This document shows, piece after piece, positions 1 through 8,621 of a stretch of DNA of 16,286 bases. The stretch is from Lachnospiraceae bacterium (lineage in GTDB: Bacteria; Bacillota_A; Clostridia; Lachnospirales; Lachnospiraceae), in assembly GCA_004556565.1 (NCBI GenBank), contig SFGN01000059.1, positions 1-16,286 of the forward strand. The letters run 5' to 3'. Every line of letters starts with the position of its first letter. Position 1 is the stretch's first letter. The position numbers and the translations under genes were made by a program. A model generated the notes under the pieces. The model ran no database searches. It saw only the letters and a program-made list of their open reading frames with translations, and was not told the origin of the DNA.

Positions 1-108
1 TTTATTCACTTGATAGGTGAAAAGCAATATTCAGTTAAAAAACAGTAACTATGCGGTTTTTAGCCTTCTTCTTGGCTGTGTCGTGAATAATCTAGGCTTG
101 TCTTATGC

Positions 109-137
109 TGGACATTTTTGTAAAAATATTATATGAT
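109..137 (+). promoter_or_regulatory. Sigma-A-type promoter of the J-domain operon
   Basis: TGGACA at 109-114 (five of six matches to TTGACA) lies exactly 17 bases before TATGAT at 132-137 (five of six matches to TATAAT). Transcription would begin near 144, giving a leader of about 80 bases before the ATG at 226. No CIRCE-type heat-shock operator was seen, so the J-domain gene does not look HrcA-controlled. Bases 1-108 show only weak short hairpins and no supportable gene. Confidence 0.6.
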
Positions 138-225
138 GATAGCTGTAATTTACCGCATTAAAACACTGAATGAAAAATCTGTTGATAATTTCAGATGAGT
201 GATTTACAAAAAGAGAGGATTAAAT

Positions 226-966
226 ATGCTGAACAAGAATCCATATGATGTGCTTGGTGTTTCACCGGATGCATCGGATGATGAAGTTAAAAAAGCTTAC
301 AGGGATATGTCAAGGAAATACCATCCGGACGCAAATGTGAACAATCCCCTGGCAGACCTGGCGGAGGAAAAATTCAAGGAGGTCCAGGAAGCGTATGACA
401 TGATTATGAAAGAGCGTGAACAGGGCGGCGGACCGAATGGCGGCTATCAGTATGGTTACGGTTATGGAAACAGTAACGCAGGCGGGTACGGGCAGAGTAG
501 TTCGGGACGCGGTTACGGCGGCTATCAGAGCGGCGGCGGACCGAACGGTGGTTATCAAAGCGGCGGTTATCAGTCTTCCGATTCTTCTCAGGATGTTAAA
601 GTACAGGCTGCATTTAATTATATCAATTCAGGATATTACCGGGAAGCGTTAAATGTACTGAACGGAATGCCGAACCGAAATGCACAGTGGTATTATTTGA
701 GTGCAATGGCAAATGCGGGGATCGGGAACAATATTCTTGCCCGTGACCATGCAGGGCAGGCAGTTAATATGGAGCCGAATAATTTACAGTACAGGCAGCT
801 TTTAAACCAGTTGGATCATAATGGACAGAGATACCGGAATAATCCGTATAGCGGCGGTTATGGAAACGGAGGGGATACCTGTGGGACCGGAAACGTGTGC
901 TGCGATCTGTGGTGCGCGGATACATTATGCGAATGTATGGGAGGCGATCTCTGTTCATGCATGTAA
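226..966 (+). CDS. J-domain protein with Gly/Tyr-rich linker, helical repeats and Cys-rich tail
   Basis: This is a 246-residue J-domain co-chaperone-like protein that should stimulate a DnaK-type ATPase. ATG 226 is preferred over an in-frame GTG at 199 because GAGAGGA (213-219) sits six bases before it. Residues 1-65 form the J domain, with HPD at 33-35. Residues 67-122 are a low-complexity Gly/Tyr/Gln/Ser linker containing GGGPNGGYQ twice. Residues about 125-205 look like two or three TPR-like helical hairpins. Residues 219-245 carry eight cysteines (CCDLWCADTLCECMGG within it). The zinc-finger and substrate-binding domains of true DnaJ are absent, so this is a specialised J protein, not the housekeeping chaperone. 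The tail could bind metal or be lipidated or membrane-associated; that is inference. The next gene overlaps by 10 bases, implying translational coupling. Confidence 0.9.
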   Translation: MLNKNPYDVLGVSPDASDDEVKKAYRDMSRKYHPDANVNNPLADLAEEKFKEVQEAYDMIMKEREQGGGPNGGYQYGYGYGNSNAGGYGQSSSGRGYGGYQSGGGPNGGYQSGGYQSSDSSQDVKVQAAFNYINSGYYREALNVLNGMPNRNAQWYYLSAMANAGIGNNILARDHAGQAVNMEPNNLQYRQLLNQLDHNGQRYRNNPYSGGYGNGGDTCGTGNVCCDLWCADTLCECMGGDLCSCM

Positions 967-1568
967 AAGCAAAAAGCATTGCAATGAGCGGTATCATGCT
1001 GGCACTGACCATGTTGTTTATGTTGCTGGGAAATGTGCTGGAAATGAATACATTGTTTTTCCTTGCCGCAGCGTCATATTTTAACGGAATAATTTTCCGT
1101 GAGTTTGGCGGCAGGATGTCGGCGGCTTTTTATCTGGCGGGAGTGCTTCTCGGATTTATTGTGTCTCCGAATAAGTTTCATGTGATTTCCTATGCGTCAA
1201 TGGGGTTATATATCCTGCTGACCGAGGTATCGTGGCGGATGCTTGAGAAATGGAATCTGAGGAAATGTAGTATTGAAAAATGTAATCCGGGGAACGGTAC
1301 TTCCGGGAAACGAAGTCCCGGAAAATATGATTTGGGAAAGCGAATGAGGCGGGTATTTTGGCTGATTAAATATGTGCTATTTAATCTTATGTACATTCCG
1401 GCAATTCTGCTGTTACAGGATATCTTATTTGCGGGAAAACTGACAGGAAAAATGTTGGCAGTTATCCTTCTTGCGGGACAGGCCGGACTGGTGGTGTATG
1501 ACCGGGCATATGAGTATATTCAGGGAAGAATCTGGACAAAGTACAGGAGATATTTTGTTTCAGAGTAA
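957..1568 (+). CDS. Small multi-pass membrane protein, resembling ECF S-component-type folds
   Basis: This 203-residue hydrophobic protein is not confidently assigned to a family. The ATG at 957 gives a typical membrane-protein start (MHVKAKSIAMSGIMLAL), preceded by GGGAGG at 939-944. In-frame ATGs at 927 and 933 are possible but add an arginine-rich extension. About five membrane segments are visible: residues 8-27, 31-48, 53-70, 78-95 and, after a polar loop, a pair near 145-180. The layout recalls small integral membrane proteins such as energy-coupling-factor substrate subunits, but no signature motif is seen. The loop at about residues 101-130 is built from six five-residue repeats (1257-1346). 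The 10-base overlap with the J-domain gene suggests the two are co-translated and may act together, for example with the J protein at the membrane. Confidence 0.75.
   Translation: MHVKAKSIAMSGIMLALTMLFMLLGNVLEMNTLFFLAAASYFNGIIFREFGGRMSAAFYLAGVLLGFIVSPNKFHVISYASMGLYILLTEVSWRMLEKWNLRKCSIEKCNPGNGTSGKRSPGKYDLGKRMRRVFWLIKYVLFNLMYIPAILLLQDILFAGKLTGKMLAVILLAGQAGLVVYDRAYEYIQGRIWTKYRRYFVSE
1257..1346 (+). repeat. Six tandem 15-base units coding pentapeptide repeats
   Basis: In the reading frame the units are LRKCS, IEKCN, PGNGT, SGKRS, PGKYD and LGKRM, each from 15 bases. The consensus is roughly x-G-K-x-(S/N/T/D). The array falls in the polar loop between membrane segments of the membrane protein and makes it strongly basic. 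The units have diverged at DNA level but keep the phase exactly. Confidence 0.6.
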
Positions 1569-1770
1569 ATATTAAAGTTTTGTATTAAAAGTTTTGTATT
1601 ATGATACACTCTGATATTTCAGATATGAAAGTTTCATATATTTTGCAGATAAATGAGAGCGGCAGATCTGAGCGTCTGTCGCTTGTGTTCTATAGCAGAA
1701 GAAACTTCATTCCTCACTGAATCAGTGTGGCCATAACATATCATTTTTGGAAGAAAAGGGGGAGAAAATC
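1569..1770 (+). other. Intergenic region with palindromes and a possible terminator
   Basis: Contents in order. TATTAAAGTTTTG is repeated directly (1570-1582 and, with one extra A, 1583-1596), followed by a lone -10-like TATGAT at 1600-1605 with no good -35. ATATGAAA/TTTCATAT is an eight-base palindrome with a one-base centre (1623-1639). A GCGGCAGA/TCTGTCGC hairpin with one G-T pair (1659-1682) is followed by TTGTGTT and is a candidate weak terminator for the J-domain operon. CACTGA/TCAGTG is a six-base palindrome with a one-base centre (1715-1727). The two palindromes could be operators for the LRR gene. No convincing full promoter for that gene was identified. Confidence 0.4.
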
Positions 1771-4326
1771 ATGAAATCAGGAATAAGATGGATAAAAAGA
1801 ATATGTATATTATGTATTTTGCTGTTTGGCATTTCGAGTGCGTTAACGGTAGATGCAGAAGAAACACTGCCGGAAAGTCCTGCTGAAGACTTTGCCTATA
1901 CGATCACGGATGATGAGGTGACGATTACAGATTATATTGGCAAAGAACAAACCGTAGTCATACCTTCGTATATTGAAGGATGCCCGGTAACAGTGATCGG
2001 GGAAAATGCGTTTATGTGGGATTCAGAAATCACACAGCTTATTTTGCCACAGACATTAACAACAGTTGAGCATGGCGGCATATACGGCTGCAGTGGAATT
2101 ATGGAATTGGTATTGCCTGACAGTGTGACGACGTTGGAAGATTTTGCCATATCACTTTGCAGAGGACTGGAGACAATTACTCTTTCAGAAAATTTAACTG
2201 AAATGGGGCAGTCAGTGTTCAGAGGATGTGACAAGTTAGATAATGTGGTATTGCCGTCCGGGCTGACAAAAATACCGGAGTACACATTTATGGAATGCAC
2301 CGGATTGACCACGATTACCTTTTCAGAAGGGCTGGAGAGTATAAAAAGTTTTGCTTTTCACGGGTGTTATCAACTCAATACAATTAATTTCTCCACAAAT
2401 CTTAAAACGATAGGTGATTTTGCGTTCATAGAATGTCGCGGACTCACATCAGTGTCGATACCTGACAGTGTCACAGAAGTAGGAGGATATCTTTTCTACG
2501 GATGCAAAAATCTTGAAAGTGTATATTTGTCAAAGAATATGACAAGGATTTCCGTGGGGATGTTCTATGAATGTTCAAATCTGACAAATGTGTATATTCC
2601 CGAGGGCATCAATGAAGTGGGTGCTATAGCGTTTGGCGGATGTGAAAAATTGAAACGGATAGATTATCCGTCAACGATAGAAGAGATAAAAGAAGCTACA
2701 TTTAAAGGATGTAGTTCACTGGAGTATCTGGAGATACCGGATCACATTACTGTGATAGAGAAGTCCGCATTTGAAGGCTGCAGCAGTTTAAAAGAAATCC
2801 CTATACCTGATACAGTGACTGAAATAGGAGAACGTGCATTATATGGCTGCAGAGGGATATCTGAGATCCATATTCCGGAAAATATAAAATCAATAGGCGA
2901 CTATGCTTTCTTCGGATGTTCGGGAGTCAGCAGTCTGGAAATACCTGAAGAAATAACTTCAATCGGTGCATATGCTTTTGCCGGATGTTACAGAATCGAG
3001 GAATTGACAATACCGGACAGCATTACATCGATTCCGGCAGGTCTTCTAAGCGGCTGCGGAGGTTTAAAAAAGCTCAATTATTCAGACAAAGTTACAAGTA
3101 TTGGAGCATATGCTTTCGACGGCTGTCACAGTTTGAGTGAAATAAGAATTCCAGAGAATGCTACAAGAATCGAAAGCGGAACATTTAAAGGCTGCAGCGG
3201 AATACATGAGTTCAATATACCTGAAACTGTTACATATATCGGGGATAAAGCATTTTACAATTGTAAATTTGAAAATATAGTGATTCCGGAAGGTGTTGTG
3301 CATATAGGAGAAGAAGCATTTAAATACTGTGATGAACTTCAGAAAATCAGTTTGCCGGATGGTATTACAGATATACCCCGGGAATGTTTTTACTTTTGTT
3401 TAAAACTGAAAAGTATTAAGCTCCCTCAGAATCTGACAAATATCGGATTTGGGGCATTTGCCAACTGTGAAAGCCTGCAGACAATATCATTTCCGGAAAA
3501 CCTGTCATTTATAGAACAGAATGCATTTGAACATTGCTCGAGTCTTAGCGGTGAGATTATAATACCGGAAAAGATAAAAGAAATATATCAGTCTACGTTT
3601 ACAGGATGTTCATCTTATCTGGAATTCTGGTTTCTGGGTAAAGATACACATATTAACGGTATGGCAATATTATGCAACAATTATGCGATCGTATGTTTTG
3701 ATATGTCGAGGGCAAAGGAATATGCAGAAAAAAATGCAGTTCCATATTATCTTTTTGATCCGCCGCTGGAATTTATTGATGTTCCGGCAGACTCCTGGTA
3801 TCGTCATTACGTCGAAGAGATGTATTGGATGGGACTTATGATAGGCATGGATCCAACTCATTTTGGACCGGACAGAATTTTATGCAGAGGGCAATTCGTC
3901 ACTGTGCTGTATCGGATAGAATCGGAACCCAGGACAGAGTATTCGCCAGTATTTCCGGATGTGCAAAATGGCGAATTTTATACAAGTCCGGTTTTGTGGG
4001 CAAGCCGTAATGGAATTGTAACAGGATACACAGATACAGGAAACTTCGGGCCCGGCGACATTATTACACGTGAGCAGATGGCGGTTATGATGTACAGATA
4101 TGCAGAATTCTGTGGATTTGATGTATCTGAAAGAGCAGATTTGAGTGTTTATCCTGATATGTACAAGGTGAGTGGTTTTGCAGAAGAAGCAATGGAATGG
4201 GCCGTGGCAGCCGGACTCATAACAGGAGATCAGGGCAGCCTGAAACCGCAGGATAGTGTTAATCGTGCTGTATGTGCAACGATTTTAACCAGATTTGTAT
4301 ATAAATATGCAGAGAACAGCATCTGA
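1771..4326 (+). CDS. Secreted BspA-type leucine-rich-repeat protein with C-terminal SLH wall anchor
   Basis: This is an 851-residue surface protein. ATG 1771 follows an AAGGGGGAG ribosome site; an in-frame TTG at 1747 would break up the signal peptide start. Residues 1-29 form a signal peptide (basic start, hydrophobic core, probable cleavage after VDA). From residue 76 to about 630 there are about 24 repeats of 23 residues with the BspA/Treponema (LRR_5) pattern, such as IGAYAFAGCYRIEELTIPDS. Residues about 668-845 contain three SLH motifs (FIDVPADSWY, FPDVQNGEFY and a degenerate third), including ITREQMAVMMYRYA. BspA-like proteins bind host matrix proteins or other bacteria. SLH domains bind pyruvylated wall polysaccharide. 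A role in adhesion or ligand binding at the cell surface is inferred; the ligand is unknown. The next gene carries the same anchor. Confidence 0.9.
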   Translation: MKSGIRWIKRICILCILLFGISSALTVDAEETLPESPAEDFAYTITDDEVTITDYIGKEQTVVIPSYIEGCPVTVIGENAFMWDSEITQLILPQTLTTVEHGGIYGCSGIMELVLPDSVTTLEDFAISLCRGLETITLSENLTEMGQSVFRGCDKLDNVVLPSGLTKIPEYTFMECTGLTTITFSEGLESIKSFAFHGCYQLNTINFSTNLKTIGDFAFIECRGLTSVSIPDSVTEVGGYLFYGCKNLESVYLSKNMTRISVGMFYECSNLTNVYIPEGINEVGAIAFGGCEKLKRIDYPSTIEEIKEATFKGCSSLEYLEIPDHITVIEKSAFEGCSSLKEIPIPDTVTEIGERALYGCRGISEIHIPENIKSIGDYAFFGCSGVSSLEIPEEITSIGAYAFAGCYRIEELTIPDSITSIPAGLLSGCGGLKKLNYSDKVTSIGAYAFDGCHSLSEIRIPENATRIESGTFKGCSGIHEFNIPETVTYIGDKAFYNCKFENIVIPEGVVHIGEEAFKYCDELQKISLPDGITDIPRECFYFCLKLKSIKLPQNLTNIGFGAFANCESLQTISFPENLSFIEQNAFEHCSSLSGEIIIPEKIKEIYQSTFTGCSSYLEFWFLGKDTHINGMAILCNNYAIVCFDMSRAKEYAEKNAVPYYLFDPPLEFIDVPADSWYRHYVEEMYWMGLMIGMDPTHFGPDRILCRGQFVTVLYRIESEPRTEYSPVFPDVQNGEFYTSPVLWASRNGIVTGYTDTGNFGPGDIITREQMAVMMYRYAEFCGFDVSERADLSVYPDMYKVSGFAEEAMEWAVAAGLITGDQGSLKPQDSVNRAVCATILTRFVYKYAENSI

Positions 4327-4457
4327 AATCAGGATAAAATTGTTCAAGACTGTGTATTTGAAAATATCATATCAATTTCCGAAAAAGACGGCTGGGAAAT
4401 TTTCTGAAATTTGCATAAGAAGATAAGGAACATTGCAGTATAAATTAAGTATTGTCG
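4327..4457 (+). other. Gap between the LRR gene and the hydrolase promoter
   Basis: No gene is visible here. The only structure is a short inverted repeat, AAATTTTC/GAAATTT, at 4397-4412. It is AT-rich and lacks a following T tract, so it is not a good terminator. Readthrough from the LRR gene into the hydrolase gene is therefore possible. Confidence 0.3.
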
Positions 4458-4486
4458 TTGCTTAATGTATATCAGGGTGTTAAAAT
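4458..4486 (+). promoter_or_regulatory. Promoter of the GH84 gene with extended -10
   Basis: TTGCTT at 4458-4463 is spaced 17 bases from TAAAAT at 4481-4486, and TG at 4478-4479 forms an extended -10 (TGTTAAAAT). Transcription would start near 4493, leaving a leader of about 70 bases. The leader holds a stem-loop at 4501-4522 (GCCTTT/AAAGGC plus TTT/AAA around a bulged C, loop CGG). Confidence 0.55.
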
Positions 4487-4548
4487 AAGATATCGGGCAA
4501 GCCTTTCTTTCGGAAAAAAGGCAGGCTCACAGACCAAATTATTCAGAC

Positions 4549-4554
4549 AGGAGG
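4549..4554 (+). promoter_or_regulatory. AGGAGG ribosome site that fixes the TTG start of the GH84 gene
   Basis: A perfect AGGAGG is followed eight bases later by TTG 4563. The reading frame is open upstream to 4452, but that extension precedes the signal peptide, has no ribosome site and overlaps the promoter. No in-frame ATG occurs before the signal peptide ends. Confidence 0.85.
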
Positions 4555-4562
4555 AAAAAAGA

Positions 4563-7500
4563 TTGAAAAGAAAATGGTTAGAACGGTTTAAAGCGGGAGC
4601 GGCAGTTTTGTTCGTATTGACACTGACGGTCAGCGGACCGCTGCAGAGCCTGGCAGTGCAGGCTGCGGATGATGAAACATCTGCAGAGGCAGTTACAGTG
4701 GATGTTTATCCAAAACCTCAGGAGATCGTGTATATTTCCGAGGAGGGTATGAAGCTTGAGGGCACAGTCAATATTGTAGTGCACGGTGAACAGGATGAGG
4801 CTACCCTTCCGCAATTGGAAGAATTGCTGAAAAGCCAGGGAATTGCTTATCAGATGAGCGATGAAATTGTGGCCGATAAAGCAACGATTTTTATCACTTC
4901 TGATAAAGATCACTGCAGTGACTGCGGAGGAGATGCTTTAAGTGATAATGCTGCACTGAACGAAGCACAGGGATATCTTCTTGAGGCAAGCAATAATGTA
5001 AATTCCAAAGGCTTTGTCGGTATTTACGGCGCTGATGAAGACGGCGCTTACTATGGTGTTATGACACTGAAACAGATGCTTGAACAAAAGACAGAGGACG
5101 GATTGTTTGCAGAGGTTTCAATTACAGATTATCCGGACATCAAAATGCGAGGTTTCGTAGAAGGATTTTATGGATATCCGTGGTCTACCGAGGACCGGAT
5201 CAGCTTAATGCGTGAGTCGAGCAAGTTTAAAATGAATACATACATATATGCTCCAAAAGATGATCCTTACCACAACGCATCATGGCGTACACTGTATCCG
5301 GAAGCAGAGGCTGCAGGTATCCGTCAATTGGTCGAAGCTGCTGATGAAGTGAACGTGAATTTCTGCTGGGCAATTCATCCGGGAGAAGGTTTTAACTATA
5401 GTACAGATACGGACTATAACTCTTTGATTGCAAAATTCGAGCAGATGTATGGACTGGGAGTCCGTCAGTTTGGTATCCTGTATGATGATATCGGAAGCAG
5501 TATCAGCGGGACAAACCAGGCGAACCTGATTAACAGGGTAAATGAGGAATTTGTTCAGGCAAAAGGTGATGTTAAGCCGATTATCGTCGTAGGAACGAGA
5601 TATTGTGCGGCATGGGGGCCGGACATGAGCACATATTTTACTCCATTTTACTCAACATTGGACGAAGACGTAATCGTAATGTGGACAGGTGCCGGAACAA
5701 TGTCAGATGTTTCCAAGGCTATTTATGATTGGCCGAAACAGCAGAGCGGTGTTGACCGTGACCTTGCATCATGGTGGAATTATCCGGTAAATGATTACTG
5801 CGACGGAAATCTGATGATGGCACCGTTAGAGCCATTGCATAATGATGTAGATAACTTGAGCGGATTTTTCTTAAATCCGATGTCACAGGCCGATGCAAGT
5901 AAAGTTGCCATTTTCAGCGGTGCTGATTATTCATGGAATGTTGCGGATTTTGATACAACCGGAAGCTGGAAGAGGGCTATTAAGGAATTAGTTCCGGAAG
6001 CGAATGAAGAATTCGAGCGTTTCGCTGATAATCTTTCTTATATCAACGACGGTTTCGTATTTGACGAGTCAAGATATCTGAAAGATGAAATAGCCGCTTT
6101 CAATGATGCGGTTTCAAGCGGAACAGGAATCAGTGAGGCGGCAGCTGTTTTGAAGACGGAATTTGAGATGATGATATCAGATGTCGATGCCTTGAAGAAA
6201 CTTAATAATACAGCACTTCAGGAAGAAATTAATCCGTTCCTGAATGCGTACGAAGCACTTGCAAAAGCCGGAGCAGCTGCGATGGAAGCATTTATCTCTG
6301 CGCAGAAGGGCGATATCGCAACTACGTTGGATAATATTAATATATTAAATGAAAAACTTGCCGAGACAGAAACCTACAAGGTTACAAGTCTGGAGTCGAG
6401 CAGTACGCAGGAGAATGTTGTTAAAGTCGGTGAATTGAGAATCAAACCGCTGCTTAAGGTTGCCGAACCTAAGATTCAGTCTCTTTTAAAAGCGGCAATC
6501 AACCCGGAAGTTGAATGCCAGGTATTTACAGATGAAGGCGAAGTGGCTGATAAAGAAGTAGTATTAAGCGGTGTAGACTACACAGTATCAGATTTGCAGC
6601 TCACATTAGGTAAGGGCGGTTATGTAGGATATAATCTGCCGAGAGCTTTAAAGCTGTCGGAAATCAGTGTTGAAACAGCACAAACAGCTTCTCTGGAAAT
6701 CCAGTATTCCTTAAATGGAATCGAATGGGAGACTGCGGAAGCAACAGTGGAAGAAGGGGTATTGAAGGTCAGCACGCCTGTTGCAGCAGCCTATGTAAGA
6801 GCGGTAAATAAAGAAGATGAAGAGATTGAGGTAAATATCACTAAGTTTAAAGCTACGATGGTGTACAGTCTGGGAACTGTTTCTGCAACGACTAATCTGG
6901 GGACATACCAGTATTACAGCATTTCCCGTGCAGTTGACGGAAATATGAGCACGCAGTACTATTCAGATTCCGCTCCGGCGGCAGGGTCTAATGTTCAGGT
7001 TGATCTGGGAAAAACAATTCCGTTGTATGATTTGAAGATCTGCTATGGAGTAAATCCGAAGGGAGTATCTTATGGTGTAGATGGTTTTGCATCAACAAAA
7101 GTAGAGCTTTCTCTGGATGGAGTATCATGGGAACAGCTTGGAGATGTTATTGAGGATGATAACTATGTGGCTGAGACGATCAGCGGACAGTCAGTTGCTT
7201 CCGTAAGCTATAATGCCGAAGGTAAATCGACACGTTATATCAGGATTACCAATATGGAATCAAATGCTGAGAACTGGGTACAGATATTTGAGGTTCTGTA
7301 CAATGAAACTGCTCCGGATGCCGGTGATGATACTGTGATTCTGGCAGAATCTTCTTTCGAAACAACAGATATTTCCAATTTGTATGACGGTGATATAACA
7401 ACGTCAGTTACTGTTCGTAATATTACAAATGGTGATTATTTAACCTATAAGATGACAACCATTACAGATGTCGGTGCATTGACGATCGTGCAGGATAGAG

Positions 7501-8483
7501 AAAGCATATGCGGCGCTAAAGTAAGTGTGAAGGATGTTGACGGTAACTGGACCGACATCGGCAGCCTGGATGAACAGATTAGTATTCTGGCTGTCAATAA
7601 AACGATTACAGAAGTGAAATTAAGTTTTGACGAAGAAAAACCGGTGCCGGTACTGTATGAAATATTTGTAGCCGGAGAAGTTAAGGTTGATAAAACTGAT
7701 CTGGATAATCTGATTGCAGAAGTGGAAGGAATGGAACTGAGCAAGTACACTGATGAGTCTGTTGAAGCACTGAATAAAGTATTGGCAAACTCAAAGGATG
7801 TATATAATAATCAGGATGCAGCACAGGATGAAGTAGATAAAGCAATTGAAGATCTTCATGCTGCAGTAAATGGTCTGGAAGAGAAGACAGTTGATCCGGA
7901 ACCGGTTGACCCGACGCGGCCGGGGATTCCTTATACTGATGTAAATGAGGGTGATTGGTTCTATGAATATGTATATGATGTATATGAAAAAGAACTTATG
8001 ACCGGTCTGGAAAAGACAATTTTCGGACCAAATCAGAAGCTTGCAAGAGCACAGTTTGCATTGATCCTTTACCGCATGGAAGGACAGCCGGCTGTAGACT
8101 TTACCAACCCGTTCCCGGATGTGCCGGATGACAGCTGGTATACTGACGCGGTTCTCTGGGCTGTAAAGGCAGGGGTGGTGACCGGTTATACAGGATCAGG
8201 AAAATTCGGCCCGTCAGATGATATTACCCGTGAGCAGATGGCAACCATGATGTACCGTTATGCGAAGTATAAGAATCTGGATGTGTCAGAGGAGAAGAGC
8301 CTGAACACATTCCCGGACGGAAGCAAGGTTCAGGAATTTGCTGTGGACGGAATGGAATGGTGCGTGGCAAAAGGTATTATCAGCGGTAAAGGGGAAGAAC
8401 CTAAGGTTCTTGACCCGCAGGGAAGCACAGTCCGTGCAGAATGTGCGACAATTATCAGCCGTTTTGTTAAAATCGCTGAGTAA
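4563..8483 (+). CDS. Secreted family-84 beta-N-acetylglucosaminidase with discoidin-like, FIVAR and SLH domains
   Basis: This 1306-residue exo-glycosidase is of the NagJ/hyaluronidase-mu-toxin type; the family hydrolyses terminal beta-GlcNAc by substrate-assisted catalysis. Residues 1-34 are a signal peptide (cleavage after VQA). Residues about 45-165 form a GH20b-like N-domain. The catalytic barrel runs about 195-480, with MRGFVEGFYGYPWS at 195, NTYIYAPKDDPYH, and the catalytic aspartate pair in YDDI at D308-D309. A helical post-catalytic domain follows, then a beta-sandwich (about 650-765), an F5/8C/CBM32-like domain (771-916, with AVDGN and VELSLDGVSWEQLG), a further sandwich, a FIVAR-like helical unit (1042-1108) and three SLH motifs (1122-1306). 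Translation starts at TTG. The enzyme should act at the cell surface on mucin, O-GlcNAc or glycosaminoglycan fragments; the exact substrate cannot be read from sequence. Confidence 0.93.
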   Translation: MKRKWLERFKAGAAVLFVLTLTVSGPLQSLAVQAADDETSAEAVTVDVYPKPQEIVYISEEGMKLEGTVNIVVHGEQDEATLPQLEELLKSQGIAYQMSDEIVADKATIFITSDKDHCSDCGGDALSDNAALNEAQGYLLEASNNVNSKGFVGIYGADEDGAYYGVMTLKQMLEQKTEDGLFAEVSITDYPDIKMRGFVEGFYGYPWSTEDRISLMRESSKFKMNTYIYAPKDDPYHNASWRTLYPEAEAAGIRQLVEAADEVNVNFCWAIHPGEGFNYSTDTDYNSLIAKFEQMYGLGVRQFGILYDDIGSSISGTNQANLINRVNEEFVQAKGDVKPIIVVGTRYCAAWGPDMSTYFTPFYSTLDEDVIVMWTGAGTMSDVSKAIYDWPKQQSGVDRDLASWWNYPVNDYCDGNLMMAPLEPLHNDVDNLSGFFLNPMSQADASKVAIFSGADYSWNVADFDTTGSWKRAIKELVPEANEEFERFADNLSYINDGFVFDESRYLKDEIAAFNDAVSSGTGISEAAAVLKTEFEMMISDVDALKKLNNTALQEEINPFLNAYEALAKAGAAAMEAFISAQKGDIATTLDNINILNEKLAETETYKVTSLESSSTQENVVKVGELRIKPLLKVAEPKIQSLLKAAINPEVECQVFTDEGEVADKEVVLSGVDYTVSDLQLTLGKGGYVGYNLPRALKLSEISVETAQTASLEIQYSLNGIEWETAEATVEEGVLKVSTPVAAAYVRAVNKEDEEIEVNITKFKATMVYSLGTVSATTNLGTYQYYSISRAVDGNMSTQYYSDSAPAAGSNVQVDLGKTIPLYDLKICYGVNPKGVSYGVDGFASTKVELSLDGVSWEQLGDVIEDDNYVAETISGQSVASVSYNAEGKSTRYIRITNMESNAENWVQIFEVLYNETAPDAGDDTVILAESSFETTDISNLYDGDITTSVTVRNITNGDYLTYKMTTITDVGALTIVQDRESICGAKVSVKDVDGNWTDIGSLDEQISILAVNKTITEVKLSFDEEKPVPVLYEIFVAGEVKVDKTDLDNLIAEVEGMELSKYTDESVEALNKVLANSKDVYNNQDAAQDEVDKAIEDLHAAVNGLEEKTVDPEPVDPTRPGIPYTDVNEGDWFYEYVYDVYEKELMTGLEKTIFGPNQKLARAQFALILYRMEGQPAVDFTNPFPDVPDDSWYTDAVLWAVKAGVVTGYTGSGKFGPSDDITREQMATMMYRYAKYKNLDVSEEKSLNTFPDGSKVQEFAVDGMEWCVAKGIISGKGEEPKVLDPQGSTVRAECATIISRFVKIAE

Positions 8484-8549
8484 AAATGAATAGAATGATG
8501 GAACAGAAAAGACAAATCCGTTGATTTGATGGAAGATCTTTTACAGGAT

Positions 8550-8600
8550 GCGGGCTGCCGTTTGGTTAAGTTTTAACTGAGCGGCAGTCCGCTTGTTTTA
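8550..8600 (+). terminator. Strong intrinsic terminator after the GH84 gene
   Basis: An 11-base GC-rich stem (8550-8560 with 8582-8592, one G-T pair) continues into an inner stem GGTTAA/TTAACT with a very short loop. It is followed by the T-rich stretch TTGTTTTA. Position and shape fit a Rho-independent terminator 66 bases past the stop codon. The -35 of the next promoter lies in the T tract. Confidence 0.85.
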
Positions 8601-8621
8601 TATATGATTTTGTCATATAAT
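8593..8621 (+). promoter_or_regulatory. Sigma-A promoter of the SNF2 gene
   Basis: TTGTTT at 8593-8598 lies 17 bases before a perfect TATAAT at 8616-8621. Transcription would start near 8628. That leaves about 120 bases of leader if translation starts at 8748, or only about 15 if it starts at the ATG at 8643. Confidence 0.7.

Noticed and set aside
5..77. Short hairpins at the window start (TTCAC/GTGAA and AGCC/GGCT)
   Set aside because: Arms are only four to five bases, with no T tract in the right place; not separable from chance.
4452..4562. N-terminal extension of the GH84 frame
   Set aside because: It overlaps the promoter, has no ribosome site and would put 37 residues before the signal peptide.
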